Shown: positions 27,423 through 36,371, counted from the first letter of the stretch. The stretch is DNA of 64,000 nt from Saliniramus sp050485405 (GCA_050485405.1 JBJHBI010000011.1:1-64000); one strand, 5' to 3'. Made by a program: numbers and translations. The notes: generated by a model from the letters alone, not told the origin.

Positions 27423-27545
27423 CTCCCCTCTCCCTCCGTGGAGAGGGGATGGGGGTGAGGACGCTCATGAAGGTCTGAGCACTCGATCATCAAGCGCCCG
27501 GGTTCCACCCTCACCCCCGGCCCCTCTCCGCAAGGGAGAGGGGAG
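27423..27545. repeat. REP-like composite element, copy A
   Basis: Two inverted modules face each other. Each has a CCCCTCTCC/GGAGAGGGG hairpin followed by GGGGGTGAGG (or its complement). They enclose a ~45-bp unique core with CTCATGAAGGTCTGAGCAC. The element lies in the 408-bp glcD-glcE gap (27373-27780) and is about 85-90% identical by eye to copy B. Confidence 0.8.
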
Positions 27546-27637
27546 GCGTGCGGCTTTTCGCGCGCGCCTGATCCCAATACGTCGTTGCAGGCGGTCGATT
27601 CCCGAGGCGGATATACGCGCAACTGATCACGCAACGG

Positions 27638-27755
27638 CTCCCCTCTCCCTCCGCGGAGAGGGGACGGGGGTGAGGGGCGCTCATGAAGGTCTGAGCACTC
27701 GATCATCAACCGCTCCGGTTCCACCCTCACCCCCGGCCCCTCTCCGCAAAGGAGA
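27638..27755. repeat. REP-like composite element, copy B
   Basis: This is a direct repeat of the 27423 element, with the same paired modules and the same core. The right-hand hairpin is slightly shortened (GGAGAGCG). Between the two copies (27546-27637) nothing recognisable is seen. Confidence 0.8.
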
Positions 27756-27780
27756 GCGAAAAAGTTCAGCACACCCACCG

Positions 27781-29214
27781 TCATGCCGCGTCCCGCCCTT
27801 CCAGCGGGAAGACCTTGGCGGGGTTGAGGAGCCAGGCGGGGTCGAAGACGCCGCGCACGCGCAGTTGCTGGGCGAGGTCCTGCGCGTTGTACTGATGCGT
27901 CATCAGATCGCGCTTCTCGATCCCCACGCCATGCTCGCCGGTAAGGCAGCCGCCGACTTCGACGCAGAGTCTGAGAATGTCGGAGCCGGCATCCTCGGCC
28001 TTCTGCATGTCGCCGGGCTTGGCGGCATCGAACATCACCAGCGGATGCAGGTTGCCGTCGCCGGCATGGAAGACGTTGGCGACGCCGAGCCCGTAGGATT
28101 TCACGATCTCGTCGATGCGCTTGAGCACGTAGGGCAACTGGCCGGTGGGGATGGTGCCATCCATGCAGATGTAATCCGCGATGCGTCCGGTGGCGCCGAA
28201 GGCGGATTTGCGGCCCTTCCAGATCGCGGCGGATTCCGCCTCCGATTGGGCCACTTTCAGCGTCTGCGGAGAGAAATCCTCGGCGATGGCGACGATGCGG
28301 GCGAGCTGGTCCTCGATCTCCTCGTTCGAACCCTCGACCTCGACGATCAGCATCGCCTCCACATCGAGCGGATAGCCCGCCTTGGCGAAAGCCTCGCAGA
28401 CCTGGATGGCCGGGCGGTCCATATATTCGAGCGCCACGGGGATGATCCCGGCGCCGATGATCGCCGCGACGCAGGCGCCGGCGGTCTCCGCCGAATCGAA
28501 GCCGATCAGGGCCGGGCGCGCGCCCTCGGCCTGCCGCAGGATGCGCACCGTCGCCTCGGTGACGATGCCGAGCTGGCCCTCGGAGCCGGTGATCAGGCCG
28601 AGCAGATCGTAGCCCGGCGCATCGAGATGCGCGCCGCCCAGTTCGACGACGGTGCCGTCGACGAGCACCATGGTGACGCCGAGCAGGTTGTTGGTGGTGA
28701 CGCCGTATTTCAGGCAATGGGCGCCGCCGGAATTCATCGCGATATTGCCGGCAATCGTGCAGGCGAGCTGGCTCGAAGGGTCCGGCGCATAAAAGAACTG
28801 CTCATGCGCCACCGCCCCGCTGATCGCGAGATTGGTGATGCCGGACTGCACTCGCGCATAGCGATCGGCGAAATTGATCTCGAGCACGTCGGCGAGCTTC
28901 GAGACGCCGATCACCACCGCGTCTTCCTGCGGAATGGCCCCGCCCGCGAGCGAGGTGCCGGCGCCGCGCGCCACGATCTTCACCCCGTTCTCGTGGCAGA
29001 AGCGCATGACGTCCGAGACTTCCTGCGTCGAGCGCGGCAACACCACGGCGAGCGGCATCTTGCGATAGGAGGTGAGCGCGTCGGTGTCGTAGGCGCGCCG
29101 CTCGTCCTCCGAGGTCACGAGGCAGTCGGGGGGAACGAGCTCTGCGAGGCCCGCGATGATCTCGTCACGCCGCGAAAGAATCCCGGCATCGGGCGTGGGA
29201 AAGGCGATCGACAT
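27781..29214 (-). CDS. glcD: Glycolate oxidase subunit GlcD (FAD-linked)
   Basis: This 477-residue FAD-linked oxidase is the catalytic subunit for glycolate (or a similar 2-hydroxy acid). The FAD domain contains VARGAGTSLAGGAIP and the CTIAGNIAMNSGGAHCLKYG block, and the C-terminal FAD-linked oxidase domain ends with TGEHGVGIEKRDLM, the GlcD signature. It is first in the glcDEF order and divergent from a LysR regulator. Confidence 0.96.
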   Translation of the reverse strand: MSIAFPTPDAGILSRRDEIIAGLAELVPPDCLVTSEDERRAYDTDALTSYRKMPLAVVLPRSTQEVSDVMRFCHENGVKIVARGAGTSLAGGAIPQEDAVVIGVSKLADVLEINFADRYARVQSGITNLAISGAVAHEQFFYAPDPSSQLACTIAGNIAMNSGGAHCLKYGVTTNNLLGVTMVLVDGTVVELGGAHLDAPGYDLLGLITGSEGQLGIVTEATVRILRQAEGARPALIGFDSAETAGACVAAIIGAGIIPVALEYMDRPAIQVCEAFAKAGYPLDVEAMLIVEVEGSNEEIEDQLARIVAIAEDFSPQTLKVAQSEAESAAIWKGRKSAFGATGRIADYICMDGTIPTGQLPYVLKRIDEIVKSYGLGVANVFHAGDGNLHPLVMFDAAKPGDMQKAEDAGSDILRLCVEVGGCLTGEHGVGIEKRDLMTHQYNAQDLAQQLRVRGVFDPAWLLNPAKVFPLEGRDAA

Positions 29215-29302
29215 GGGTCCTCCCGTCCAACGGAACGTGCGTGTATTTTTCTTTGCAATATAGCGCGAATTCGCGGGCTGTGCAGATGACGTGATCGCGG
29301 TA

Positions 29303-29327
29303 GATTATTTCCAATGCGGAAAAAATC
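29303..29327. promoter_or_regulatory. Inverted repeat, candidate LysR-regulator operator
   Basis: GATTATTTCC (29303-29312) and GGAAAAAATC (29318-29327) form a 10-5-10 inverted repeat with one mismatch. It lies in the 150-bp divergent region between glcD and the LysR gene, 38 bp before the LysR start. A separate perfect palindrome CGCGAATTCGCG lies near 29264-29275. Confidence 0.4.
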
Positions 29328-29364
29328 GCCATGAGAAAAACTCGGGCATATCAGGGGGGGGGCG

Positions 29365-30270
29365 ATGGACCGGTTCGGTGATCTCGACATATTCGCGCGC
29401 GTCGTCTCGGCCGGAAGCATGTCCCAGGCCGGTCGCGATACCGGGCTTTCGCCGGCCGTGATCTCCAAGCGTATCCGCCGGCTGGAGGAGCGGCTCGGGG
29501 TGCGGCTGTTGCAGCGTACGACCCGCCAGCTCGCCCTGACCGAGGCGGGGCAGGGCTTTCACGAGCGCGTCGTCGGCATTCTCGCGGCGATCGAGGAGGC
29601 GGAAGCGGAGGCCGGGCAGGGGGCGGCGGAGGCGCGTGGGCTCTTGCGGATATCGGCACCGACCTCCTTCGGGCGCCTGCATATCGCGCCCTTCATGCAG
29701 CGTTTTCTCGACGCCCACCCGGCCGTCAGCCTCGACATGACGCTGACCGACGCCTTCGTCGACATCGTCGGCGAGGGTTACGATCTCGCGATCCGCATCG
29801 CGGATCTCGGTGATTCGAGCCTGATCGCGCGGCGCCTCGCCCCCGCGCACCGGGTTTTGTGCGCCGCGCCTTCCTATGTGGAGCGCGCGGGCGCGCCGCA
29901 GGCTCTGAGCGAGCTCGCCGACCACGCGCTTCTGATTCATAACGGCTCGGAATGGCGGCTGGAGGGGCCGGAGGGGCCCGCGACCGTGCGGGTGACGAGC
30001 CGGATCCGGACGAATTCGAGCGAGGTCGTGCGCGAGGCCGTGCTCGCCGGCGGCGGCATCGCGCTGCGCTCCACCTGGGATGTGGGACCGGAGCTGAAAT
30101 CGGGAAATCTCGTGCGCATCCTGCCGGAATACGGCTCTTCCGCCCGGCTCGGCGTCTATGCGCTCTATCCCTCGCGGCGGCATGTCGAGCAGAAGCTGCG
30201 CGTCTTCGTGGAATTCCTGCAAGCGCTCTACGGCCCAACGCCGTACTGGGATGCGGGGCTCGATCTGTAG
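29365..30270 (+). CDS. LysR family transcriptional regulator
   Basis: This 301-residue regulator has an N-terminal winged helix-turn-helix (residues 3-62: IFARVVSAGSMSQAG, LSPAVISKRIRRLEERLGVRLLQRTTRQ) and a periplasmic-binding-like effector domain beginning at about residue 92 (GLLRISAPTSFGRLHI). The closest general style is the AaeR/DsdC-like cluster common in rhizobia. The ATG at 29365 follows a run of G. Divergent placement suggests control of glcDEF, which is inference; E. coli uses a GntR regulator (GlcC) for this job. Confidence 0.92.
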   Translation: MDRFGDLDIFARVVSAGSMSQAGRDTGLSPAVISKRIRRLEERLGVRLLQRTTRQLALTEAGQGFHERVVGILAAIEEAEAEAGQGAAEARGLLRISAPTSFGRLHIAPFMQRFLDAHPAVSLDMTLTDAFVDIVGEGYDLAIRIADLGDSSLIARRLAPAHRVLCAAPSYVERAGAPQALSELADHALLIHNGSEWRLEGPEGPATVRVTSRIRTNSSEVVREAVLAGGGIALRSTWDVGPELKSGNLVRILPEYGSSARLGVYALYPSRRHVEQKLRVFVEFLQALYGPTPYWDAGLDL

Positions 30271-30274
30271 ATGA

Positions 30275-31219
30275 TCAGTCGGCGAGCTTCTCGCCCGTCA
30301 GCTTCGGGCGCCAGCGCCGGTGCTGCCATAGCCATTGCTCGGGATTCTCGCGCAGCCAGCCTTCGACGACGCGCGTCATGGCCTGCATGGCGCCGGGCAC
30401 GTCGATCTCACCATTCGCGTCGCGCGGGAGATCGAGGGGCGGGGTCAGTTCGAGGCGAAAGCGCCGCCCTGGCAGACGCACCACGCGCACGCCGTGGACT
30501 GGGCATTCGAAGCGCTTGGCGAATTTCGCGAGGATCGGATTGGCGAGGGCGGGGCGTCCCATGAAATCGACGATCACGCCGCGGGTGAAATGCTGGTCGA
30601 TCAGCATGCCGAGATGCCCGCCGCGCTCCAGCACGCCCTGCATGGCGAAGGCGGCGCCCTGCCGCGCGGCTTCGAGCCCGCCCATGGTCTGGCTGCGTAC
30701 CTCGTGTACGGCCCGCGCGACGGCGACGGCGTTGGGCGCGCGGAACACCGCGGTGGCTTCGAGCCCGTAGCGCGCAGCGCAGATCGCCGGCAGTTCCCAA
30801 TTGGCGAAATGGCCCGAGAAGATGATTCCCGGCTTGCCGTCGTCGCGCAGCGCCTCGAAATGATCGATACCGACGATCTCGACATTGCCGGCATTCGGAT
30901 TGTCCGGGTCGAAATCGATCAGCTTGTCGAGATGGGCGTATTCGGCGCCGGTGCGGCCGAGATTGTCCCAGGCGAGCCGCGCGATTCGCTTCACTTCGTC
31001 ATCGCCGATCCCGGGAAAGGCGCGGCGGATATTGTCTTTCGCGGTGCGATGGGCGGGGAAGAGAGGTCCCAGATTGCGGGCTATGAAGCCGCCGAGATCA
31101 GCCGAGCGCTCGGCGCCCAATGCGCGCGCGATCGCGAAGAGGATCCGGATACCGGTAGCGGCGAGCAGGTCGAGGCTGCGCGCGATGAAACGGGCAAGGC
31201 GGAGGCGCCAGGCGAACAC
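30275..31219 (-). CDS. Lysophospholipid/lipid A acyltransferase (LpxL/HtrB family)
   Basis: This 314-residue enzyme transfers a secondary acyl chain to lipid A at the inner membrane. It has an N-terminal hydrophobic stretch (FIARSLDLLAATGIRILFAI) and the HX4E catalytic motif in FSGHFANWEL, with LIDQHFTRGVIVDFMGRPA as the second conserved block and WLRENPEQWLWQHRRW at the C-terminus. Length is typical. It is convergent with the LysR gene, with stops 4 bp apart. Confidence 0.92.
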   Translation of the reverse strand: MFAWRLRLARFIARSLDLLAATGIRILFAIARALGAERSADLGGFIARNLGPLFPAHRTAKDNIRRAFPGIGDDEVKRIARLAWDNLGRTGAEYAHLDKLIDFDPDNPNAGNVEIVGIDHFEALRDDGKPGIIFSGHFANWELPAICAARYGLEATAVFRAPNAVAVARAVHEVRSQTMGGLEAARQGAAFAMQGVLERGGHLGMLIDQHFTRGVIVDFMGRPALANPILAKFAKRFECPVHGVRVVRLPGRRFRLELTPPLDLPRDANGEIDVPGAMQAMTRVVEGWLRENPEQWLWQHRRWRPKLTGEKLAD

Positions 31220-31380
31220 GCTGTGACAATTCCCTGATGAGTGAGCGATGGATGCGGCACCGTCTGTTCACCATCATGGCCACCGGGTCAAGCCCGCCTC
31301 GGAGAAAGACGGGGGTCTTTTGCCGCAATCGGCACCGGAATGCTTGACATCAAGGGTGATCTCGCCACATCCCGTAGGTG

Positions 31381-32346
31381 ATGGATACCGCCTTGCCGCC
31401 CCTGTCGATTCTGCTTTGTGCCCCGCGTGGATTCTGCGCCGGCGTCGTGCGCGCGATCGATGCCGTGGAGAAGGCGCTGGCGATCCATGGTGCGCCGGTC
31501 TTTGTCCGCCACGAGATCGTCCACAACAAGTATGTCGTCGAGAGCCTGCGCAAGAAGGGCGCGGTCTTCGTCAAGGAACTCCACGAGATCCCCGATGGCG
31601 ATGCGCCGGTGATCTTCTCGGCACACGGCGTGCCCAAATCCGTGCCCGAGGAGGCGATGCGCCGGCGCATGTTCGCCATCGACGCGACTTGCCCCCTCGT
31701 CACCAAGGTGCATCGCGAGGCGTCGATCCACGCCAAACGCGGGCGCCACGTCCTGCTCGTCGGCCATGCCGGCCATCCCGAGGTGGTGGGCACGATGGGG
31801 CAATTGCCCGAGGGCGCGATCACGCTGGTCGAGACGCTCGATGACGTCGCCCGGCTCGATCCGCCCGATCCCGATAATCTCGCCTTCGTCACGCAGACGA
31901 CGCTGTCCGTCGACGATACCGCCCAGATCGTCGAGGCTCTGCAGGCGCGCTTCCCCAAGATGGTCGCGCCGCACAAGGAAGACATCTGCTACGCCACCAC
32001 CAACCGCCAGGAGGCGGTGAAGAAGGTGGCACCGATGGTCGATGCAATGATCGTCGTCGGCTCGCCCAATTCCTCCAACTCCCAGCGCCTGCGCGAGGTT
32101 GCCGAGCGCGCCGGCTGCCAGGTCGCGACGCTGGTCAATCGCGGCGCGGATATCGACTGGACGCGCTACGGCGCGATCGCGACGCTCGGCATCACGGCGG
32201 GCGCCTCCGCGCCGGAAGTGCTGGTGGAAGAGATCATCGACGCCTTCGCCGCGCGCTATGATGTCACCGTCGAGACGGTCACCACGACGGATGAGGACGT
32301 CTTCTTCCCGCTGCCGCGCGAGTTGCGCGGCGCTGCCGCGGAGTGA
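31381..32346 (+). CDS. ispH: 4-hydroxy-3-methylbut-2-enyl diphosphate reductase
   Basis: This 321-residue iron-sulfur enzyme performs the last step of the MEP pathway, yielding IPP and DMAPP. Its three cluster cysteines lie in APRGFCAGV, DATCPLVTKVH and EDICYATTNRQEAV. The substrate site is in SPNSSNSQRL and the C-terminus has GITAGASAPEVLVEEII. The ATG at 31381 is used. TTGACA at 31344 could be the promoter -35 box but the matching -10 is weak. thrB starts 3 bp after the stop. Confidence 0.96.
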   Translation: MDTALPPLSILLCAPRGFCAGVVRAIDAVEKALAIHGAPVFVRHEIVHNKYVVESLRKKGAVFVKELHEIPDGDAPVIFSAHGVPKSVPEEAMRRRMFAIDATCPLVTKVHREASIHAKRGRHVLLVGHAGHPEVVGTMGQLPEGAITLVETLDDVARLDPPDPDNLAFVTQTTLSVDDTAQIVEALQARFPKMVAPHKEDICYATTNRQEAVKKVAPMVDAMIVVGSPNSSNSQRLREVAERAGCQVATLVNRGADIDWTRYGAIATLGITAGASAPEVLVEEIIDAFAARYDVTVETVTTTDEDVFFPLPRELRGAAAE

Positions 32347-32349
32347 ACC

Positions 32350-33315
32350 GTGGCCGTCTATACGGAAGTCCCGGAAGACGCATTGTTCGCTTTCGTGGCG
32401 CAATACGATATCGGCGAGGTGCTCGCCTTCAAGGGCATCGCCGAGGGCGTCGAGAATACCAATTACTACCTCCACACCTCGCAGGGCGACTTCATCCTCA
32501 CGCTCTATGAAAAGCGTGTGCGTGAAGACGAATTGCCGTTCTTCCTCAATCTGATGGAGCATCTCGCCCGGCGCGGGCTCAATTGCCCGCAGCCGCTGCG
32601 CACGCGCGAGGGCGAGAAGCTCGGTCGGCTCGAGGGGCGTGCGGCGGCGATCTTCACCTTCCTCGAAGGCCTCGCCATCCGCCGGCCCAACGCGACCCAT
32701 TGCGGCGCTCTCGGCGAAGCCCTCGCGAAGATGCACGAGGCCGGGGCTGATTTCGGGATGCGGCGTACGAACGCGCTCTCCGTAACGGGCTGGCCGCAAC
32801 TCTTCGCCGCCGCCGAGGACCGGGCCGAGGAAGTCGCTCCCGGCCTGACCAAGCGCATCCGCGAGGAACTCGCCTTTCTCGAGCTGAACTGGCCGCGCGG
32901 CTTGCCCGAGGGCGTCATCCACGCGGATCTCTTTCCCGACAACGCCTTCTTCATCGGGGAGGAGGTGTCGGGCATCATCGATTTCTACTTCGCCTGCACC
33001 GATTATTTCGCCTACGACCTCGCCATCTGCCTGAACGCCTGGTGCTTCGAGGCCGATCACAGCTTCAACGTCACCAAGGCCAAGGCGATGCTCGCAGGCT
33101 ATGAGCGGGTGCGCCGGCTGGAAGAGGCGGAGGCCGACGCATTGCCGATCCTGTGCCGTGGCTCGGCCCTGCGCTTCATGCTCACGCGCCTCGTCGACTG
33201 GCTGAACGTGCCCCCCGGCGCGTTGGTCAAGCCGAAGGATCCGCTGGAATACGACCGCAAACTCGGCTTCCACCGCCGCGTGGAAACGGCGCGCGATTAC
33301 GGGCTCATCCGATGA
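32350..33315 (+). CDS. thrB: Homoserine kinase (APH-fold ThrB)
   Basis: This 321-residue enzyme phosphorylates homoserine in threonine synthesis and belongs to the aminoglycoside-phosphotransferase-like fold used by alphaproteobacteria, not the GHMP type. It has GVENTNYYLHT near residue 34, the Brenner motif VIHADLFPDNAFF and the metal-binding IIDFYFA. The start is a GTG at 32350. The stop overlaps the rnhA start by ATGA. The ispH-thrB-rnhA order is common in Rhizobiales. Confidence 0.96.
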   Translation: MAVYTEVPEDALFAFVAQYDIGEVLAFKGIAEGVENTNYYLHTSQGDFILTLYEKRVREDELPFFLNLMEHLARRGLNCPQPLRTREGEKLGRLEGRAAAIFTFLEGLAIRRPNATHCGALGEALAKMHEAGADFGMRRTNALSVTGWPQLFAAAEDRAEEVAPGLTKRIREELAFLELNWPRGLPEGVIHADLFPDNAFFIGEEVSGIIDFYFACTDYFAYDLAICLNAWCFEADHSFNVTKAKAMLAGYERVRRLEEAEADALPILCRGSALRFMLTRLVDWLNVPPGALVKPKDPLEYDRKLGFHRRVETARDYGLIR

Positions 33316-33746
33316 ACCAGCGCGTCACGATCTATACGGACGGGGCCTGCAAGGGCAATCCGGGGCCCGGCGGCTGGGGCGCGCTGCTGATCTATAACGG
33401 CAACGAGCGCGAGCTGAAGGGCGGCGAGACGCTCACTACCAACAACCGCATGGAGCTGATGGCCGCGATCATGGCGCTGGAGACGCTCACGCGGCCCTGC
33501 ACCGTCGAGCTCTTCACCGATTCCCAATATGTCCGCCAGGGCATCACCAGCTGGATGCATGGCTGGAAGGCGCGGGGCTGGAAGACGGCGGATCGCAAAC
33601 CGGTCAAGAACGAGGATCTGTGGCGGCGCCTCGACGAAGCGCGCAACCGCCACGACGTCTCATGGCACTGGGTCAAGGGCCATGCCGATGATCCGCTCAA
33701 TCACCGCGTCGATGCGCTCGCGAACGAGGGCATCCCGCCGCGCTAG
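33312..33746 (+). CDS. rnhA: Ribonuclease HI
   Basis: This 144-residue enzyme degrades the RNA strand of RNA-DNA hybrids. The acidic active site is present: D10 in YTDGACKGNPGPGG, E in NNRMELMAA, D in TDSQYVRQG, and the last Asp in NHRVDALAN. It has the basic handle region GWKARGWKTADRKPVKN. It overlaps thrB by 4 bp and ends inside the left arm of a palindrome. Confidence 0.97.
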   Translation: MNQRVTIYTDGACKGNPGPGGWGALLIYNGNERELKGGETLTTNNRMELMAAIMALETLTRPCTVELFTDSQYVRQGITSWMHGWKARGWKTADRKPVKNEDLWRRLDEARNRHDVSWHWVKGHADDPLNHRVDALANEGIPPR

Positions 33747-33839
33747 AGCGCCATTCGACCTGACGGAGTCAGGCCGGCGCTCCAGTTATTGTGTGACGCA
33801 TCATTCCGTCAGCCGGTACCCACCTGACGGAATGATGCG
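33746..33839. repeat. Two adjacent palindromes sharing CTGACGGA
   Basis: First structure: GAGCGCC (33746-33752) pairs with GGCGCTC (33776-33782), enclosing an inner hairpin CCTGAC-GGA-GTCAGG (33759-33773). Second structure: CGCATCATTCCGTCAG (33797-33812) pairs perfectly over 16 bp with CTGACGGAATGATGCG (33824-33839) across an 11-nt loop. They occupy nearly the whole rnhA-thioesterase gap, have no T-run, and look like a Rhizobiales intergenic palindromic repeat pair that could also stop convergent transcription. Confidence 0.8.
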
Positions 33840-33852
33840 CTGAGCTCCCGGA

Positions 33853-34299
33853 TCAGTATTCCGTCGTTTTCTTCGTGCGATAGCGGAACGTGCCCTCGCC
33901 GAATGCGACCATGACGCCCTGCGCATCGAAGATCTCCGCCGAGGCGAAAAATGTGTTGCGCCCGCCGCCGCGCTTCTTGCCGATCGTGCGCAGCACGCCC
34001 TCGCGGGCCGGTGCCGTGAAGCTCGTCGTCAGGGAGAGCGTGGCGACGCCGCGCTGTTCGCCGGGCGTGTCCGTATAGGAGCCGCAGAAACCGCAGGCCG
34101 TGTCGATCAGGGCGGCGAGGACGCCCCCATGCACGACGCCGACGCGGTTGCGGTGCTGCTCGGCGATCTCCATTTCGAGTACGGCCTCGCCCTCGCGCCA
34201 TTCGGCGAGGCGATAGGCCATTGCGCGCTGGAAACCCGCCGGTTTTTCGCCGGTCATGGCGAGCAGGCCGGGATCCTCGAATTCATCCATGGTCATCAT
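33853..34299 (-). CDS. PaaI family hotdog thioesterase
   Basis: This 148-residue hotdog protein has NRVGVVHGGVLAALIDTACG, the PaaI-type catalytic region, then SLTTSFTAPAREGVLRTIG and AFGEGTFRYR at the end. It likely cleaves acyl-CoA or hydroxyaryl-CoA to spare CoA. The start at 34299 has GAAGAAGAAA upstream; the longer frame to 34575 overlaps the SDR gene. It is the last gene of the minus-strand acyl-CoA operon, 38 bp after the SDR stop. Confidence 0.88.
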   Translation of the reverse strand: MMTMDEFEDPGLLAMTGEKPAGFQRAMAYRLAEWREGEAVLEMEIAEQHRNRVGVVHGGVLAALIDTACGFCGSYTDTPGEQRGVATLSLTTSFTAPAREGVLRTIGKKRGGGRNTFFASAEIFDAQGVMVAFGEGTFRYRTKKTTEY

Positions 34300-34337
34300 C
34301 GTTTCTTCTTCGTTGTGGATCTCGTCGCCGGCGCGGA

Positions 34338-35105
34338 TCAGGCGATGGTCACGCCGCCATCGACCGTGACGACGGTGCCCGTCATGAAGGCGGCGGCGGG
34401 GGAGGCGAGAAAGGCCGCGACGCCGGATATATCCTCCGGATCGCCGATACGACGCAAGGGGGTGGATTCCTCGCGCAGCGACCGGCGCTGCGGATCCTCC
34501 CAGAGCGCGCGGGCGAATTCGGTCTTGATCAGGCCCGGCGCGATGCAGTTGACGCGGATGTTCTGCGGGCCCCATTCCGCGCCGAGCTGGCGCGCGAGCG
34601 CGAAATCGGCGGCCTTGGAGATGCCGTAGGCGCCGATATTGTCGGAGGCGCGCAGGCCCGCGATCGAGGAGATGATGACGATGGCGCCGCCGTTCTTCGC
34701 GAGATGAGGCTGCGCGTCGCGGCAGAGCCAGAGATTGCTCTTGACGTTGGAATTCATCACCTTGTCGAAGGCGCCGTCGTCGATCTCGGCCAGTGGCCCG
34801 TAATACGGGTTCACCGCCGCGTTGCAGACGAGGATGTCGATGCCGCCGAGAGCCTCGACCGTGCCCGCGATCAGCGCGGTGACTTCCTCGCGCCGGGAGA
34901 TGTTGCAGGGCAGGACGATCGCCTCGCCGCCGCGCGCGCGGATTTCCTCCGCGACCGGCTCGCAGGCCTCACGCTTGCGCGACGAGATCACCACCTTCGC
35001 GCCGAGATCGGCCATGGTCATGGCGATGGCGCGCCCGATCCCCTTGCTGGAACCGGTGATGATCGCGCGCTTGCCCGTGAGATCGAAGGGGTGTGGGGCG
35101 CTCAT
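34338..35105 (-). CDS. Short-chain dehydrogenase/reductase in acyl-CoA operon
   Basis: This 255-residue classical SDR has TGSSKGIGRAIAM (cofactor loop), NAAVNPYYG, the catalytic SSIAG serine and YGISKAADFALARQ with the Tyr-Lys pair; GTVVTVDGG ends the protein. It probably acts on a hydroxyacyl or related intermediate made by the neighbouring dehydrogenases (inference from context). Its start overlaps the upstream acyl-CoA dehydrogenase stop by 4 bp. The extended frame to 35543 lies antisense or out of frame within that gene and is rejected. Confidence 0.9.
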   Translation of the reverse strand: MSAPHPFDLTGKRAIITGSSKGIGRAIAMTMADLGAKVVISSRKREACEPVAEEIRARGGEAIVLPCNISRREEVTALIAGTVEALGGIDILVCNAAVNPYYGPLAEIDDGAFDKVMNSNVKSNLWLCRDAQPHLAKNGGAIVIISSIAGLRASDNIGAYGISKAADFALARQLGAEWGPQNIRVNCIAPGLIKTEFARALWEDPQRRSLREESTPLRRIGDPEDISGVAAFLASPAAAFMTGTVVTVDGGVTIA

Positions 35106-36355
35106 GCCGCGCCTCGCGGACGCTGCTGCATATGCTTCTTGAGTTCGAGCTTGGCCACCGTCTCGCGATGCACCTCGTCCGGTCCGTCGGCGAGGCGCAG
35201 GATGCGCGAGCGGGCATAGGCATAAGCGAGGTGGAAATCCTGGGCGACGCCGCCGCCGCCGCAGACCTGGATGGCGCGGTCGATCACCTTCTGCGCCATG
35301 TTGGGGCCGACCACCTTGATCATGGCGATCTCGGCTCGCGCGGCCTTGTTGCCCACCGCATCCATCATCTTCGCCGCATGCAGCGTGAGCAGGCGCGCCT
35401 GATCGATCTCCATGCGCGATTCCGCGATCCAGTGGCGGGTGACGCCGTGATCGGCAATGGCGCGCCCGAAGGTCTCGCGCGACAGGGCGCGTTTGATCAT
35501 CGTCTCGAGCGCGCGCTCGGCCACACCGATGGCGCGCATGCAATGGTGGATCCGCCCCGGACCGAGGCGCCCCTGCGCGATCTCGAAGCCGCGCCCCTCG
35601 CCGAGCAGAATGTTGGAGGCGGGGACGCGGACATTGTCGAAATTCACCTCGGCATGGCCGTGGGGCGCGTCGTCATAGCCGAACACGTTGAGCGCGCGCT
35701 CGACGATGACGCCGGGCGTGTCCATCGGCACGAGGATCATCGATTGCTGCTTGTGCTTCTCGGCATCGGGATCGGTCTTGCCCATCAGGATGGCGATCTT
35801 GCAGCGCGGATCCATGGCGCCGGAGGTCCACCATTTGCGCCCGTTGATGACGTATTCGTCACCTTCTCGCTTGATCAGCGTGCGAATGTTGGTGGCGTCC
35901 GACGAGGCGACGTCCGGCTCGGTCATGGCGAAACAGGAGCGGATTTCGCCTTCGAGCAGCGGTTCGAGCCAGGCCTTCTTCTGCTCGGGCGTGCCGTAGC
36001 GCGCGATCGTCTCCATATTGCCGGTATCGGGGGCCGAGCAGTTGAAGGGCTCGGGCCCGATCGGCGAACGGCCCATGACTTCGCAGATATGGGCGTATTC
36101 GTAATTGGTCAGGCTGTCGGGATATTCGCGCTTGGGCAGGAACAGGTTCCACAGGCCCTGCGCCTTCGCCTTCGCCTTGAGCTCTTCCATGATCGGCGGC
36201 TCGCTCCAGCGCGAGGGTCCGGCATTGAGCTGCTCCTCGAAGACGCTCTCCGCCGGATAGATATGCTCTTCCATGAAGGCGATGACGCGTTCGCGCAATT
36301 CTCGTGCGCGCGCCGAAAACAGCGCGTCTTCCATCATTCCCGATTCCCCCGACAT
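35102..36355 (-). CDS. Acyl-CoA dehydrogenase, long ACAD11-like type
   Basis: This 417-residue flavoenzyme has FAMTEPDVASSDATNI, ING-KWWTSGA in the FAD-binding core, the RIHHCMRAIGVAERAL helix and the C-terminal QVCGGGGVAQDFHLAYAYARSR followed by RLADGPDEVH. These are hallmarks of the ACAD10/11-like class that often handles medium or branched acyl-CoAs. Third acyl-CoA dehydrogenase of the operon; 16 bp after the preceding gene. Confidence 0.93.
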   Translation of the reverse strand: MSGESGMMEDALFSARARELRERVIAFMEEHIYPAESVFEEQLNAGPSRWSEPPIMEELKAKAKAQGLWNLFLPKREYPDSLTNYEYAHICEVMGRSPIGPEPFNCSAPDTGNMETIARYGTPEQKKAWLEPLLEGEIRSCFAMTEPDVASSDATNIRTLIKREGDEYVINGRKWWTSGAMDPRCKIAILMGKTDPDAEKHKQQSMILVPMDTPGVIVERALNVFGYDDAPHGHAEVNFDNVRVPASNILLGEGRGFEIAQGRLGPGRIHHCMRAIGVAERALETMIKRALSRETFGRAIADHGVTRHWIAESRMEIDQARLLTLHAAKMMDAVGNKAARAEIAMIKVVGPNMAQKVIDRAIQVCGGGGVAQDFHLAYAYARSRILRLADGPDEVHRETVAKLELKKHMQQRPRGAA

Positions 36356-36371
36356 GGATCCCCCGTCTTCG

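Noticed and set aside
31288..33273. A 661-codon minus-strand frame over ispH and thrB
   Set aside because: Antisense to two well-identified genes; composition is that of a GC-skew shadow.
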